This document shows, piece by piece, positions 51,143 to 60,227 of a DNA stretch of 64,000 nucleotides. The notes below the pieces were generated by a model, which was given only the letters and a program-made list of their open reading frames with translations, had not been told where the DNA came from and made no database searches. How positions within the stretch are numbered: position 1 is the first letter of the stretch; each line of letters begins with the position of its first letter. Source of the DNA: Paenochrobactrum glaciei (GTDB taxonomy: Bacteria > Pseudomonadota > Alphaproteobacteria > Rhizobiales > Rhizobiaceae); assembly GCF_039522165.1 (NCBI RefSeq), contig NZ_BAAADE010000003.1, positions 124,001 to 188,000 on the forward strand, written 5' to 3'. A program made the translations under genes and the position numbers.

Positions 51143-54100
51143 TTGTCCATCAGGAAGATTCTTGTCGCTAATCGTTCCGAGATTGCTATCCGCGTGTTTC
51201 GCGCGGCCAACGAACTGGGGCTAAAAACGGTAGCCATATGGGCTGAAGAAGATAAACTTTCCCTTCATCGCTTTAAAGCGGATGAGAGTTATCAGGTGGG
51301 ACGCGGGCCGCATCTGGAGCGTGATCTGGGGCCGATCGAAAGCTATCTCTCCATTGATGAAATTATCCGTGTTGCCAAATTATCCGGCGCCGATGCCATT
51401 CATCCGGGCTATGGATTGCTTTCCGAAAGCCCTGAATTTGTTGATGCCTGCCGTGAAAATGGTTTGATTTTTATCGGCCCTAAAGCCGAAACAATGCGCC
51501 GTCTTGGCAATAAAGTGGCGGCACGTAATCTGGCAATCGAAGTGGGCGTACCGGTGGTACCAGCCACCGATCCGCTGCCTGATGATATTGAAGAAGTGAA
51601 AAAACTAGCAGCCAAAATCGGCTATCCGGTGATGCTGAAAGCCTCTTGGGGTGGTGGTGGCCGCGGTATGCGTGCTATCCGCTCTGAAAAGGATTTGGAA
51701 CGCGAAGTGGTGGAAGCCAAGCGCGAGGCCAAAGCGGCTTTTGGTAAAGACGAAGTCTATCTGGAAAAGCTGCTGGAACGCGCACGCCATGTGGAAGTGC
51801 AGATTTTGGGCGACACGCACGGCAATGCTGTTCATCTATATGAACGCGATTGTTCTATTCAGCGCCGCAACCAAAAGGTGGTTGAGCGCGCACCAGCGCC
51901 TTATTTAAGCGATGAAAAGCGTCAGGAAGTGGCGTCTTATGCGCTGAAAATTGCCAAGGCCACTGATTATATCGGCGCTGGTACTGTCGAATTTTTGATG
52001 GATGTCGACAGCAATGAATTTTACTTCATTGAAGTCAATCCGCGCATTCAGGTTGAGCATACGGTGACTGAAGAAGTCACAGGTATTGATATTGTCAAAG
52101 CGCAAATTCACATTCTGGAAGGCTATGCCATTGGCACGCCGGAATCCGGTGTGCCTGCGCAGGAAGACATTCATTTGCATGGCCATGCGCTGCAATGCCG
52201 TATCACAACGGAAGATCCGGAACAGAATTTCATTCCCGACTATGGCCGTATTCAGGCTTATCGTTCGGCTTCGGGTTTCGGCATTCGTCTTGATGGCGGC
52301 ACGGCTTATTCGGGCGCTTATATCACCCGTTATTATGATCCGTTGCTTGTAAAAGTGACAGCTTCCGGCTCTACGCCGATTGAAGCAATCCGCCGGATGG
52401 ACCGCGCCTTGCGCGAATTCCGTATTCGCGGTGTTGCAACCAATTTGACCTTCGTGGAAGCGATTATCAATCATCCGAGCTTTCAGGCGAATGATTATAC
52501 CACGCGTTTCATTGATACGACGCCTGAGCTTTTCACCCATATGAAGCGTCAGGATCGCGCTACCAAGCTTTTGACCTATATTGCCGATGTGACGGTTAAT
52601 GGTCACCCTGAAGCACGCGGTCGCGCCAAACCTGTCGCAACTGCTGCGCCAAAAATTCCTTATACGCCTGACAAAAAAATCGTCGATGGCACCAAGCAAT
52701 TGCTCGATCAATTGGGCGCAGAGAAATTTGCGCAATGGATGCGTGAGCAAAAACGTGTGCTGGTAACCGATACCACGATGCGCGACGGCCATCAGTCATT
52801 GCTGGCAACTCGTCTTCGTACCTATGATATTGCACGTATCGCCGACACTTATGCACGGGCTTTGCCTAATCTTTTCTCACTTGAATGCTGGGGCGGTGCG
52901 ACATTTGATGTGTCGATGCGTTTCCTGACAGAAGACCCGTGGGAGCGTCTGGCGATGGTGCGTGAAAATGCACCCAATATCCTGCTGCAAATGTTGCTGC
53001 GCGGTGCCAATGGCGTTGGTTATAAAAGCTATCCGGATAATGTCGTTAAATATTTCGTGCGTGAAGCAGCACGCGGCGGCGTTGATCTTTTCCGCGTGTT
53101 TGACAGCCTTAACTGGGTTGAAAATATGCGCGTTTCGATGGATGCGATCCGTGAAGAAGGCAAACTTTGCGAAGCAGCGATTTGCTATACCGGCGATATT
53201 TTAAATAGTGCTCGCCCGCAATATGATCTGAAATATTATGTTGATCTGGCGCGTGAGGTGGAAAAAGCCGGTGCCAATATCATTGCGATCAAGGATATGG
53301 CTGGCTTGTTGAAACCGGCTGCGGCCAAGCAATTGTTCAAAGCTTTGCGTGAAGCCACCGATCTGCCATTGCATTTCCACACCCACGACACATCTGGCAT
53401 TGCAGCAGCCACCGTTTTGGCTGCAGTTGATGCGGGTGTTGATGCCGTGGATGCGGCCATGGATGCGCTTTCCGGCAATACATCGCAGCCTTGTCTTGGC
53501 TCGATCGTGGAAGCCTTGCATGGTGATGAGCGCGATACCGGTCTTGATGCCGATGCTATCCGCAAAATCTCTTTCTATTGGGAAGGTGTGCGCAATCAAT
53601 ATGCTGCCTTTGAAAGCGACCTCAAAGGCCCTGCATCGGAAGTTTACCTGCATGAAATGCCGGGCGGTCAGTTCACCAATTTGAAGGAACAGGCACGTTC
53701 ATTAGGGCTTGAAAGCCGCTGGCATGAAGTGGCACAGACCTATGCGGATGTGAACCAGATGTTTGGCGATATTGTCAAAGTTACGCCATCGTCCAAAGTG
53801 GTGGGTGATATGGCTTTGATGATGGTCAGCCAGGACTTGACCGTCAAGGATGTTGAAAATCCGGATAAGGATATTTCTTTCCCGGACTCCGTCGTGTCGA
53901 TGATGCGCGGCGATTTGGGGCAGCCGCCTGCTGGTTGGCCACAAGCTTTGCAGAAGAAAATTCTGAAAGGTGAAAAGCCGTTTACAGTGCGTCCGGGCTC
54001 ATTATTGGCTCCTGCTGATCTGGAAGCCGAGCGGGCAAGTGTTGAGGCAACGGTTGGCCGCTCTGTTACTGATCAGGAGTTTGCATCATCGCTGATGTAT

Positions 54101-54598
54101 CCGAAAGTGTTTGCCGATTATGCGGCAGCGCAGGAAAATTATGGCCCGACCATCGTTTTGCCGACGCCTGTTTATTTCTACGGTCTGGCGTCTGAGCAGG
54201 AAGTGTTTGTTGATCTGGAAAAGGGTAAAACCCTTGTTGTCGTTAATCAGGCGATCAGTGAAACAGACGAAAAAGGCATGGTCACGGTGTTCTTTGAACT
54301 CAATGGTCAGCCGCGCCGTGTTAAAGTGCCAAACCGTGCCAAGGGAGCCGCCGGCGGCGTGAAGCGTAAAGCGGAAGCCGGCAATGATAAGCATGTCGGC
54401 GCACCGATGCCGGGCGTGGTTTCAACCGTCGCGGTGGCGAGCGGTCAGGCGGTAAAAGCGGGTGATGTGTTACTGTCGCTGGAAGCCATGAAAATGGAAA
54501 CCGCAATTCATGCAGAGCGTGATGGCACATTGGCTGAAGTTCTGGTGCGCGCTGGTGAGCAGGTGGATGCAAAAGACCTGCTGATTACTTACGAATAG
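51143..54598 (+). CDS. pyc: Pyruvate carboxylase
   Basis: A complete 1151-residue anaplerotic enzyme that makes oxaloacetate from pyruvate, bicarbonate and ATP. Domains in order are biotin carboxylase (1-450; GGGGRGMRA and RDCSIQRRNQKVVE), carboxyltransferase (540-820; TTMRDGHQSLLATR, HFHTHDTSG) and biotin carrier (1080-1151) with biotinyl lysine in SLEAMKMETA. Length equals the family norm and no key residue is lost. TTG 51143 follows GGGAGAC and is the only sensible start. It is monocistronic, with a 386-base AT-rich upstream region and a strong terminator. A gene of central metabolism on a repABC replicon suggests chromid status. Confidence 0.97.
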   Translation: MSIRKILVANRSEIAIRVFRAANELGLKTVAIWAEEDKLSLHRFKADESYQVGRGPHLERDLGPIESYLSIDEIIRVAKLSGADAIHPGYGLLSESPEFVDACRENGLIFIGPKAETMRRLGNKVAARNLAIEVGVPVVPATDPLPDDIEEVKKLAAKIGYPVMLKASWGGGGRGMRAIRSEKDLEREVVEAKREAKAAFGKDEVYLEKLLERARHVEVQILGDTHGNAVHLYERDCSIQRRNQKVVERAPAPYLSDEKRQEVASYALKIAKATDYIGAGTVEFLMDVDSNEFYFIEVNPRIQVEHTVTEEVTGIDIVKAQIHILEGYAIGTPESGVPAQEDIHLHGHALQCRITTEDPEQNFIPDYGRIQAYRSASGFGIRLDGGTAYSGAYITRYYDPLLVKVTASGSTPIEAIRRMDRALREFRIRGVATNLTFVEAIINHPSFQANDYTTRFIDTTPELFTHMKRQDRATKLLTYIADVTVNGHPEARGRAKPVATAAPKIPYTPDKKIVDGTKQLLDQLGAEKFAQWMREQKRVLVTDTTMRDGHQSLLATRLRTYDIARIADTYARALPNLFSLECWGGATFDVSMRFLTEDPWERLAMVRENAPNILLQMLLRGANGVGYKSYPDNVVKYFVREAARGGVDLFRVFDSLNWVENMRVSMDAIREEGKLCEAAICYTGDILNSARPQYDLKYYVDLAREVEKAGANIIAIKDMAGLLKPAAAKQLFKALREATDLPLHFHTHDTSGIAAATVLAAVDAGVDAVDAAMDALSGNTSQPCLGSIVEALHGDERDTGLDADAIRKISFYWEGVRNQYAAFESDLKGPASEVYLHEMPGGQFTNLKEQARSLGLESRWHEVAQTYADVNQMFGDIVKVTPSSKVVGDMALMMVSQDLTVKDVENPDKDISFPDSVVSMMRGDLGQPPAGWPQALQKKILKGEKPFTVRPGSLLAPADLEAERASVEATVGRSVTDQEFASSLMYPKVFADYAAAQENYGPTIVLPTPVYFYGLASEQEVFVDLEKGKTLVVVNQAISETDEKGMVTVFFELNGQPRRVKVPNRAKGAAGGVKRKAEAGNDKHVGAPMPGVVSTVAVASGQAVKAGDVLLSLEAMKMETAIHAERDGTLAEVLVRAGEQVDAKDLLITYE

Positions 54599-54618
54599 TT
54601 TTGCAAAATAGTGGCAAT

Positions 54619-54650
54619 AAAAAACCCCGACAGCAATGTCGGGGTTTTGT
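54619..54650. terminator. Bidirectional terminator between pyc and the molybdenum hydroxylase operon
   Basis: AAAACCCCGACA (54621-54632) and TGTCGGGGTTTT (54637-54648) are exact complements around GCAA, with A and T runs outside. It ends pyc on the plus strand and the large-subunit gene on the minus strand. Confidence 0.88.
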
Positions 54651-54660
54651 TTTGTAGATA

Positions 54661-56994
54661 TTAGCGCAGTTCGCTTGATAATTCCCAGATGTCGCTGGCA
54701 TTGAGAGGCGTGAATGGCACATAGACATCAAGCGCGTTGGCCACTGCATTGGCAATGGCGGCTGGCGGCCCGATGGCTCCGCCTTCACCAAGACCTTTGG
54801 CCCCCAGCGGTGTTAAAGGCGTTGGTGTTTCAATGTGATGCACTTCGATATTCGGAATTTCCGGTGCAATCGGCATCAGGTAATCGGCAAAACTGGTGGT
54901 TAGCGGCTGACCTTCTTCGTCATAGACAAAATGCTCGAACATGGCCGAACCAATGCCTTGCACAACACCGCCGCGCACTTGCCCGTCCACCACCAATGGA
55001 TTGAGAATAGTGCCGCAATCTTCCACCACCACAAAGCGTTTCAGCTTCATTTTTCCGGTTGGTACGTCAATTTCAACAACGGCGGCATGGGTGGCATTGG
55101 CATAGGTGCCGTCGGTTGGCCCATCAAGCGCATATTCTGCATCCAGACCCGGCAAGACACCTTCCGGCAGCTGGTCAACATTGCGCAATGCTGCACGGGC
55201 GATTGTTTTAAGCGGAACATTGCGTCCCGGATCACTGCGCAAAAAGGCAAGATTGTCGCGCAGTTCAATATCATCGGGGCTTGCTTGCAGAAAATGTGCG
55301 GCAATGGCTTTTAGTTTATTGGCAATTTGCAACGAAGCCATGTGCACGGCACCGCCGCCCAAAGGCCCGCCGCGACTGCCCCATGTGCCCACCGAATAGG
55401 GCGAGCCCATCGTGTCGCCATGTTTGACGAAAACATCTTCCGGTCGCACGCCCAAAGCATCGGCGGCCACTTGCGCCATGGTGGTTTCTAACCCCTGACC
55501 ATGGCTTTGCAGCCCTAGATTGATGGTCACGGTGCCATCTGGTGCCATTTGCACATGCGCTGCAATATAGCCGGTTTCAATCGGTGTCCGGCGACGGGCA
55601 AAATCTGGTGTTCCATGCGCGGTTTGCTCCAAAAATGTAGCAATGCCGACACCAATACGGGTGGTTCTTGAGCTTTTTGATGCTTCCGCCGCAGCAATAT
55701 CATCCTTCAGCAATTCCCTGATTTCAAGAATGGATTGCTCATAGGAGCCCGGATCATAGGTAAAACCGAGCACGTTTTTATAAGGAAACTCGCGGATGAT
55801 ATTTTTCAGTCGGAACTCAAACGGATCCATGCCAATTTCTTTGGCAATATCATCCATTAATCGCTCTTGTGAAAATACAGCTGAAGGACGCGCAACGCCG
55901 CGATAGGTACCAAGCGGGCATTTATTGCTGGCGAGCGCACGGAATGTGGCTTCATAGGCCTGAAAATCATAAGGCCCCGGCATCACTTTTGCCGCCATGC
56001 CCGGATCACCGGCAGCGGTAAAAGGAAATGTCGAATAGGCGCCGACATCAACGCTGATATCGGCTTTCAAACCTAATAGGCGGCCATCTTCAGAAACATA
56101 GGCTTCTAGTGTGTGATCGTGATCGCGGGCATGGATGCTTGAAATCAGATGCTCGCGGCGATCTTCAATCCATTTAACCGGCCGGCCAACCTGCATTGCA
56201 ATCCATGCAATCAGCACTTCATCAGGAAAAACCTGACCTTTGACACCAAAGCCGCCGCCAACATCAGGCGCAACCACGCGGATGCGCGATTCCGGTAGGC
56301 CGAGCTCTTCTGAAATATAAGTGCGCACAAGATGCGGCATCTGAGTGGATGACCAGACGGTTAAAAATCGTGTTGCCGGATCCATATAAGCGACCACACC
56401 GCGGCCTTCCATCGGCACACCGGCTTGTCTTTTATTCATATAACGGCGTTTGATGGTGTAATGGGCGGCAGCTTTGGCGGCTTCCAGATCACCGCCCTTC
56501 ATCTGTCGCTCAACAAAGGTGTTTTTTGTCCAATTGTCGAAAATCGGCGGAATATTCGGGTCGAGCGCATCTTTCATGCTGGCAACAACGGCCAGCGGCT
56601 CATAATCAATGAAAAGCTGCTCGGCCGCATCTTCTGCATGATAAGGATCTTCGGCAAGCACTGCGGCGACCGGTTCACCGACATAGCGCACTTTTCCAAG
56701 AGCCAGCAAAGGCTGCTCTGAATATTGCATTTCAGGATAATCCTGATGTGCTTTCATCGATAGATGGCGGGTATCTTCGCCGGTGAAAACCCAGGTTTTA
56801 AAGCCGATATCTTCCAGCGCGAATTGATCGATTTCCAAAATTTTGGCATGAGCCGATTGCGCACGCGCAAATCGCAAATGCAGCATATCCGGCATTTTAA
56901 TGTCATCAATATAGCGCGCAGTGCCGGATAAAAGCCTTGTATCTTCAAAGCGTTGAATACGTGCGCCAATATGGCGGGGACTTTCAGGTCTCAT
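54661..56994 (-). CDS. Molybdenum hydroxylase large subunit (xanthine dehydrogenase/CoxL family, form II type)
   Basis: A 777-residue molybdopterin subunit beginning GARIQRFEDTRLLSGTARYIDD. The active-site loop reads TYRGVARP, matching the form II pattern AYRGAGR and not the AYxCSFR loop of true CO dehydrogenase. The catalytic glutamate is in GLGEGGAIGPP near the C-terminus. It should hydroxylate an N-heterocycle or oxidise an aldehyde using water. It is the last gene of the leftward medium-small-large operon, two bases after the small-subunit gene. Maturation factors (CoxG- and XdhC-like) lie at the right end of the window. Confidence 0.93.
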   Translation of the reverse strand: MRPESPRHIGARIQRFEDTRLLSGTARYIDDIKMPDMLHLRFARAQSAHAKILEIDQFALEDIGFKTWVFTGEDTRHLSMKAHQDYPEMQYSEQPLLALGKVRYVGEPVAAVLAEDPYHAEDAAEQLFIDYEPLAVVASMKDALDPNIPPIFDNWTKNTFVERQMKGGDLEAAKAAAHYTIKRRYMNKRQAGVPMEGRGVVAYMDPATRFLTVWSSTQMPHLVRTYISEELGLPESRIRVVAPDVGGGFGVKGQVFPDEVLIAWIAMQVGRPVKWIEDRREHLISSIHARDHDHTLEAYVSEDGRLLGLKADISVDVGAYSTFPFTAAGDPGMAAKVMPGPYDFQAYEATFRALASNKCPLGTYRGVARPSAVFSQERLMDDIAKEIGMDPFEFRLKNIIREFPYKNVLGFTYDPGSYEQSILEIRELLKDDIAAAEASKSSRTTRIGVGIATFLEQTAHGTPDFARRRTPIETGYIAAHVQMAPDGTVTINLGLQSHGQGLETTMAQVAADALGVRPEDVFVKHGDTMGSPYSVGTWGSRGGPLGGGAVHMASLQIANKLKAIAAHFLQASPDDIELRDNLAFLRSDPGRNVPLKTIARAALRNVDQLPEGVLPGLDAEYALDGPTDGTYANATHAAVVEIDVPTGKMKLKRFVVVEDCGTILNPLVVDGQVRGGVVQGIGSAMFEHFVYDEEGQPLTTSFADYLMPIAPEIPNIEVHHIETPTPLTPLGAKGLGEGGAIGPPAAIANAVANALDVYVPFTPLNASDIWELSSELR

Positions 56995-56996
56995 GT

Positions 56997-57500
56997 TTAA
57001 GCCCTTTCCGTCAATTGAGATGAGATTGCTTTTTTCACGGCTGCGACAATGCCGTGATAGCCGGTGCAGCGGCAGATATTGCCGCTCATTGCTTCACGAA
57101 TGTCAGCTTCTTCCGGCATTTCGCCAAGTTCAATTTGTTTGCTGACATAAGGCGCCAGCGTCATCAGAAAACCGGGGGTGCAATAGCCGCATTGCAGGCC
57201 ATGTTCGCTCTTGAAAGCTTGTTGCAAAATATGGGTGGCATCAATGCCGCCCAAGCTTTCGACAGTTTTGATATCGCGCCCGTCGCATTGTACGGCAAAG
57301 GTCAGGCAGGAAAGGCGCGGGGTTCCATCCAGATGCACTGTGCAGCAACCGCAAGCACCATGGGCGCAGCCGATATGCACGCCGGAAAGGTTAAACTCAT
57401 GGCGCAAAACATCGGCCAGCAAATGTCTTGGCTCTACGGAAACCGTGCGGGTATTGCCGTTAACGGTCAGCGTTACATCCATTTTTGATTGTTCGCTCAT
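56997..57500 (-). CDS. Molybdenum hydroxylase small subunit, two [2Fe-2S] clusters (CoxS-like)
   Basis: A 167-residue iron-sulfur protein from ATG 57500, which overlaps the stop of the FAD-subunit gene as ATGA. The plant-type cluster is held by GCAHGACGCCTVHLDG with LSCLTF, and the second cluster by LQCGYCTPGFL and GNICRCTGYHG. It passes electrons from the molybdenum centre to the FAD subunit. Length and motifs are normal for the family. Confidence 0.95.
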   Translation of the reverse strand: MSEQSKMDVTLTVNGNTRTVSVEPRHLLADVLRHEFNLSGVHIGCAHGACGCCTVHLDGTPRLSCLTFAVQCDGRDIKTVESLGGIDATHILQQAFKSEHGLQCGYCTPGFLMTLAPYVSKQIELGEMPEEADIREAMSGNICRCTGYHGIVAAVKKAISSQLTERA

Positions 57501-58366
57501 GCTGCTTCCAATGCTTTGCTGCAAGCGCGTTGCAAGGTGCGCTTTGTCAATTCACCGATCAGGCCTTTGCGGTAGGCTGTGGTCGCGGTAAAGTCGCCTG
57601 ATGGATTGAACTGGCCGGAAAATTCTGCTGCTAGTACTTCAAAATCCACCTGATCCAAGCGTTTTCCGACCAATTGTGCTTCAATTGCAGGGCCTCTTGT
57701 GGCGACCATTTCTGCGCCGCCGCACACAATGGCAGCGGTTGCGATTGTGCCCGCTTTATGGGTGAGGGCGACACCGATTGAGGCAATGGCAAAATCGCCC
57801 AAGCGTTCGCCAAGTTCGCTAAAAGCACCGGATGGTTGTTCTTTGGGCAGCGGAAACTCGACCGCAATGACCATTTCACCCGGTTCGACCGCGGTGACAT
57901 AAGCGCCATGAAAAAAATCCTGCGCTTTGACGCGACGTTCGCCTTGCAGTGAACCTAAAATGACTTCAGCATCATATAAAACGCACATGGCCGGAAGTTC
58001 AGCGGTCGGATCAGCATGGGAAATGCTGCCGCCGAGCGAGCCATGCAGGCGGATCGTGGGATGGGCGATCCAGTGAACAGCTTCCTGAAAGGCTGGAAAA
58101 TAAGCCGCAATATGCGGGTTATCGGCATATTCGTGATGGCGTACCAAGGCACCAATGCGCAAAAAATCCTGTTTTAATTCAAACTGGTTAAGTGGCAAAC
58201 GGTTGATGTCGACTAGATGGTTTGGTCGTGCCAGCCGCAAATTCATCATCGGCACCAGACTTTGCCCGCCTGCCAGCGGTCGTCCGTCCTCACCAAACTC
58301 TGCCAATAATTGATAAGCGTGCTGAAGATCATCAGCACGATGATAGCTAAAACCCGATGGGCGCAT
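57497..58366 (-). CDS. Molybdenum hydroxylase FAD-binding medium subunit (CoxM-like)
   Basis: A 289-residue flavoprotein with FAD motifs AGGQSLVPMMNLRLARP and TIRLHGSLGGSISHADPTAE and the C-terminal CO-dehydrogenase flavoprotein domain. It is the first gene of the leftward operon, divergent from the TRAP transporter, and its start follows GGGAGGAGTGAC. Divergent placement and the dyads in the gap suggest joint control with the transporter. Confidence 0.94.
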   Translation of the reverse strand: MRPSGFSYHRADDLQHAYQLLAEFGEDGRPLAGGQSLVPMMNLRLARPNHLVDINRLPLNQFELKQDFLRIGALVRHHEYADNPHIAAYFPAFQEAVHWIAHPTIRLHGSLGGSISHADPTAELPAMCVLYDAEVILGSLQGERRVKAQDFFHGAYVTAVEPGEMVIAVEFPLPKEQPSGAFSELGERLGDFAIASIGVALTHKAGTIATAAIVCGGAEMVATRGPAIEAQLVGKRLDQVDFEVLAAEFSGQFNPSGDFTATTAYRKGLIGELTKRTLQRACSKALEAA

Positions 58367-58448
58367 GTCACTCCTCCCAAAGTGATGGAAACCTGTGAAA
58401 CAGGAAACCCGCTTATATCGTCATATTTATTTGTAAGCTACGCAAAGA

Positions 58449-58479
58449 TTGTATGCAATACAAAAAACTTTGTAGACAA
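58449..58479. promoter_or_regulatory. GntR-like operator dyads in the molybdenum hydroxylase/TRAP divergent promoter
   Basis: TTGTAT-GCA-ATACAA (58449-58463) and TTGTAGACAA (58470-58479) are perfect dyads sharing the TTGT-N-ACAA core seen at 45.7 kb. They lie in the 219-base divergent gap. A FadR-type GntR regulator (48725-49405) is the best candidate in the window. Confidence 0.5.
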
Positions 58480-58585
58480 GTTGGATATAAACGCATTACG
58501 ATGCAGGTGCTCTCAGTGGAGGATTTGAGAGCAACCCGCATTTTTGGCGAAGTGCGGTCGGGGAAAAATCAAGGGAGGACATGAC

Positions 58586-59608
58586 ATGATTTCAGTCATG
58601 AGGAATTTTATGACCCCTGTTACATCTATAGCGCTGGCTGGTTCGCTGCTTTGGGCGGGCACGGCGTGGATGACGGAGGCACAAGCGGCATCTGTAACAT
58701 TAAGAATGGTTGGCGCATGGGCGCACGGCTTTTCACCTACTGCCGATATCGGCAAAAATTTCATGGATAATGTAAACCGCATTGGTGAAGGCAAAGTGCG
58801 GGTGCAATATATGGGCGCAGACGATGTTCTGCCGCCTTTCGACCAGCCGGAAGCGCTGGTAAATGGCGTGTTTGATGTCTGGTATGGTGCGCCGAATTAT
58901 TGGGCGGGTGTGGTGCCGGGTGGTGACATCACCGAGCTTTCACCGTTTAAAACACCTGATAACGGGCCGGGATCTAAGCTGCATAATTATATGGTTGATC
59001 TTTATGCCGCCAAAGGTGCGCGTTATATCGGCCATGCCAGTGGGGATTTAGGTGTTGGTGTTCATTATATCAGCACCAATTTTCCGGTAAAATCTATTGA
59101 TGATATTAAGTCGAAAAAGCTGCGTTCAGCACCGCTGACACGTCACTTTCTCAAAGAGGCGGGCGCAGAATCCGTAACACTGCCGCCGAGCGAGATTTAT
59201 CTGGCGATGGATCGCGGTACGGTTGATGGTTTCAGCTGGCCGGTTGCCGACGGGTTTACCCGTTATGGCTGGCAGAGTGTCACCAAATATATGATCGACC
59301 AGCCAATGTATCGCAGTGGCGCAAACATTGTGATGAATCTCGATAAATATGAGGCATTGTCGCCGGAAATTAAAACCATTCTCGATCAGGCCATGGCGGA
59401 AACGCAGGAATGGACACGTGGCTGGTTTCAGCAAAATCTGGACGAACAAACAGACCTGATGACAAAGGCCGGCATGGAAGTGGTGAAACTTTCACCCGAA
59501 GAAGCCGAACGCTGGAACAAGGTCGCGGTTGATTCGCTGTGGGGTTATTACGCTTCTATTCTCAGTGAGAAACAAATCTCTGAAGTCAAAGCGCTCTTCG
59601 CAGAATAA
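58586..59608 (+). CDS. TRAP transporter substrate-binding protein (DctP family)
   Basis: A 340-residue periplasmic receptor with a signal peptide ending near TEAQAASVTL. The conserved Arg region is KSKKLRSAP, and LGVGVHYISTNFPVKS and MDRGTVDGFSWP mark the DctP fold. ATG 58586 follows AAGGGAGGACATGAC; the open frame to 58544 is not used. Ligands of the family are mostly carboxylates. The DctQ and DctM genes follow, after a gap with a small hairpin, and an M20 deacylase is next, so an acylated amino acid or similar carboxylate is a reasonable guess. Confidence 0.93.
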   Translation: MISVMRNFMTPVTSIALAGSLLWAGTAWMTEAQAASVTLRMVGAWAHGFSPTADIGKNFMDNVNRIGEGKVRVQYMGADDVLPPFDQPEALVNGVFDVWYGAPNYWAGVVPGGDITELSPFKTPDNGPGSKLHNYMVDLYAAKGARYIGHASGDLGVGVHYISTNFPVKSIDDIKSKKLRSAPLTRHFLKEAGAESVTLPPSEIYLAMDRGTVDGFSWPVADGFTRYGWQSVTKYMIDQPMYRSGANIVMNLDKYEALSPEIKTILDQAMAETQEWTRGWFQQNLDEQTDLMTKAGMEVVKLSPEEAERWNKVAVDSLWGYYASILSEKQISEVKALFAE

Positions 59609-59637
59609 CGGGCTGAAGCTTTCCTCTTGTGACTGAT

Positions 59638-59689
59638 TTTCCAAGGGGCAAGCTCCATTCGAACGCCAGACTTTCCAAGCGGAAAGCTC
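59638..59689 (+). repeat. Direct repeats and hairpin between TRAP binding-protein and DctQ genes
   Basis: TTTCCAAGGGGCAAGCTC (59638-59655) and TTTCCAAGCGGAAAGCTC (59672-59689) match at 16 of 18 positions. The second copy contains the hairpin CTTTCC-AAGC-GGAAAG (59671-59686). The repeat is probably a local duplication; the hairpin sits where the other transporter operons also have a stem-loop. Confidence 0.5.
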
Positions 59690-59713
59690 AATTTGAGCAA
59701 TTGCAGGTTTGTT

Positions 59714-60226
59714 ATGAAAACGATCGAGAAAATCTACGACTTCATTTTGAATTTTTTTGCCTTTCTCGCATGTCTCACACTGATTGCCATGATGCTGGCA
59801 ACGGTTATCAAAGTGGCGATGCGTGTCTTCTTTAATTATGGCATCCACGGTATCGACCAGATCAGTGGCATCATGATGGTCTATATTACTTTTCTGGGTG
59901 CCGCATGGGTGTTGCGTAAAGACGGCCATGTGACGGTTGATATTCTAATGACAATCGTGTCGGCGCCGATGCGCCGTATGATGTTGATTGTCTCTTCCAT
60001 CCTCAGCGCCATCGTCTGTCTGATCATGGCTTATTATGGCTACCACGCCATTATCCGCTCGGTTCAGCGCGGCATTATGGTGGCGGCTGAGCTTGAAATC
60101 CCGCGCGCCATCAATCTGGCGGTCATTCCGGTTGGATGTTTCCTGCTGGGCGTAGAATTTATTCTGCGCACGCTCCGTTTTATCCGCGCCGACACTATTC
60201 AACCATGCAAACCTGCGGAGCACTAA
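59714..60226 (+). CDS. TRAP transporter small permease (DctQ family)
   Basis: A 170-residue membrane protein with four hydrophobic segments and the DctQ loop AAWVLRKDGHVTVDIL. ATG 59714 is used; an upstream frame from 59693 lacks a ribosome binding site. It forms the membrane complex with DctM, whose gene starts one base after its stop. Confidence 0.92.
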   Translation: MKTIEKIYDFILNFFAFLACLTLIAMMLATVIKVAMRVFFNYGIHGIDQISGIMMVYITFLGAAWVLRKDGHVTVDILMTIVSAPMRRMMLIVSSILSAIVCLIMAYYGYHAIIRSVQRGIMVAAELEIPRAINLAVIPVGCFLLGVEFILRTLRFIRADTIQPCKPAEH

Positions 60227-60227
60227 A

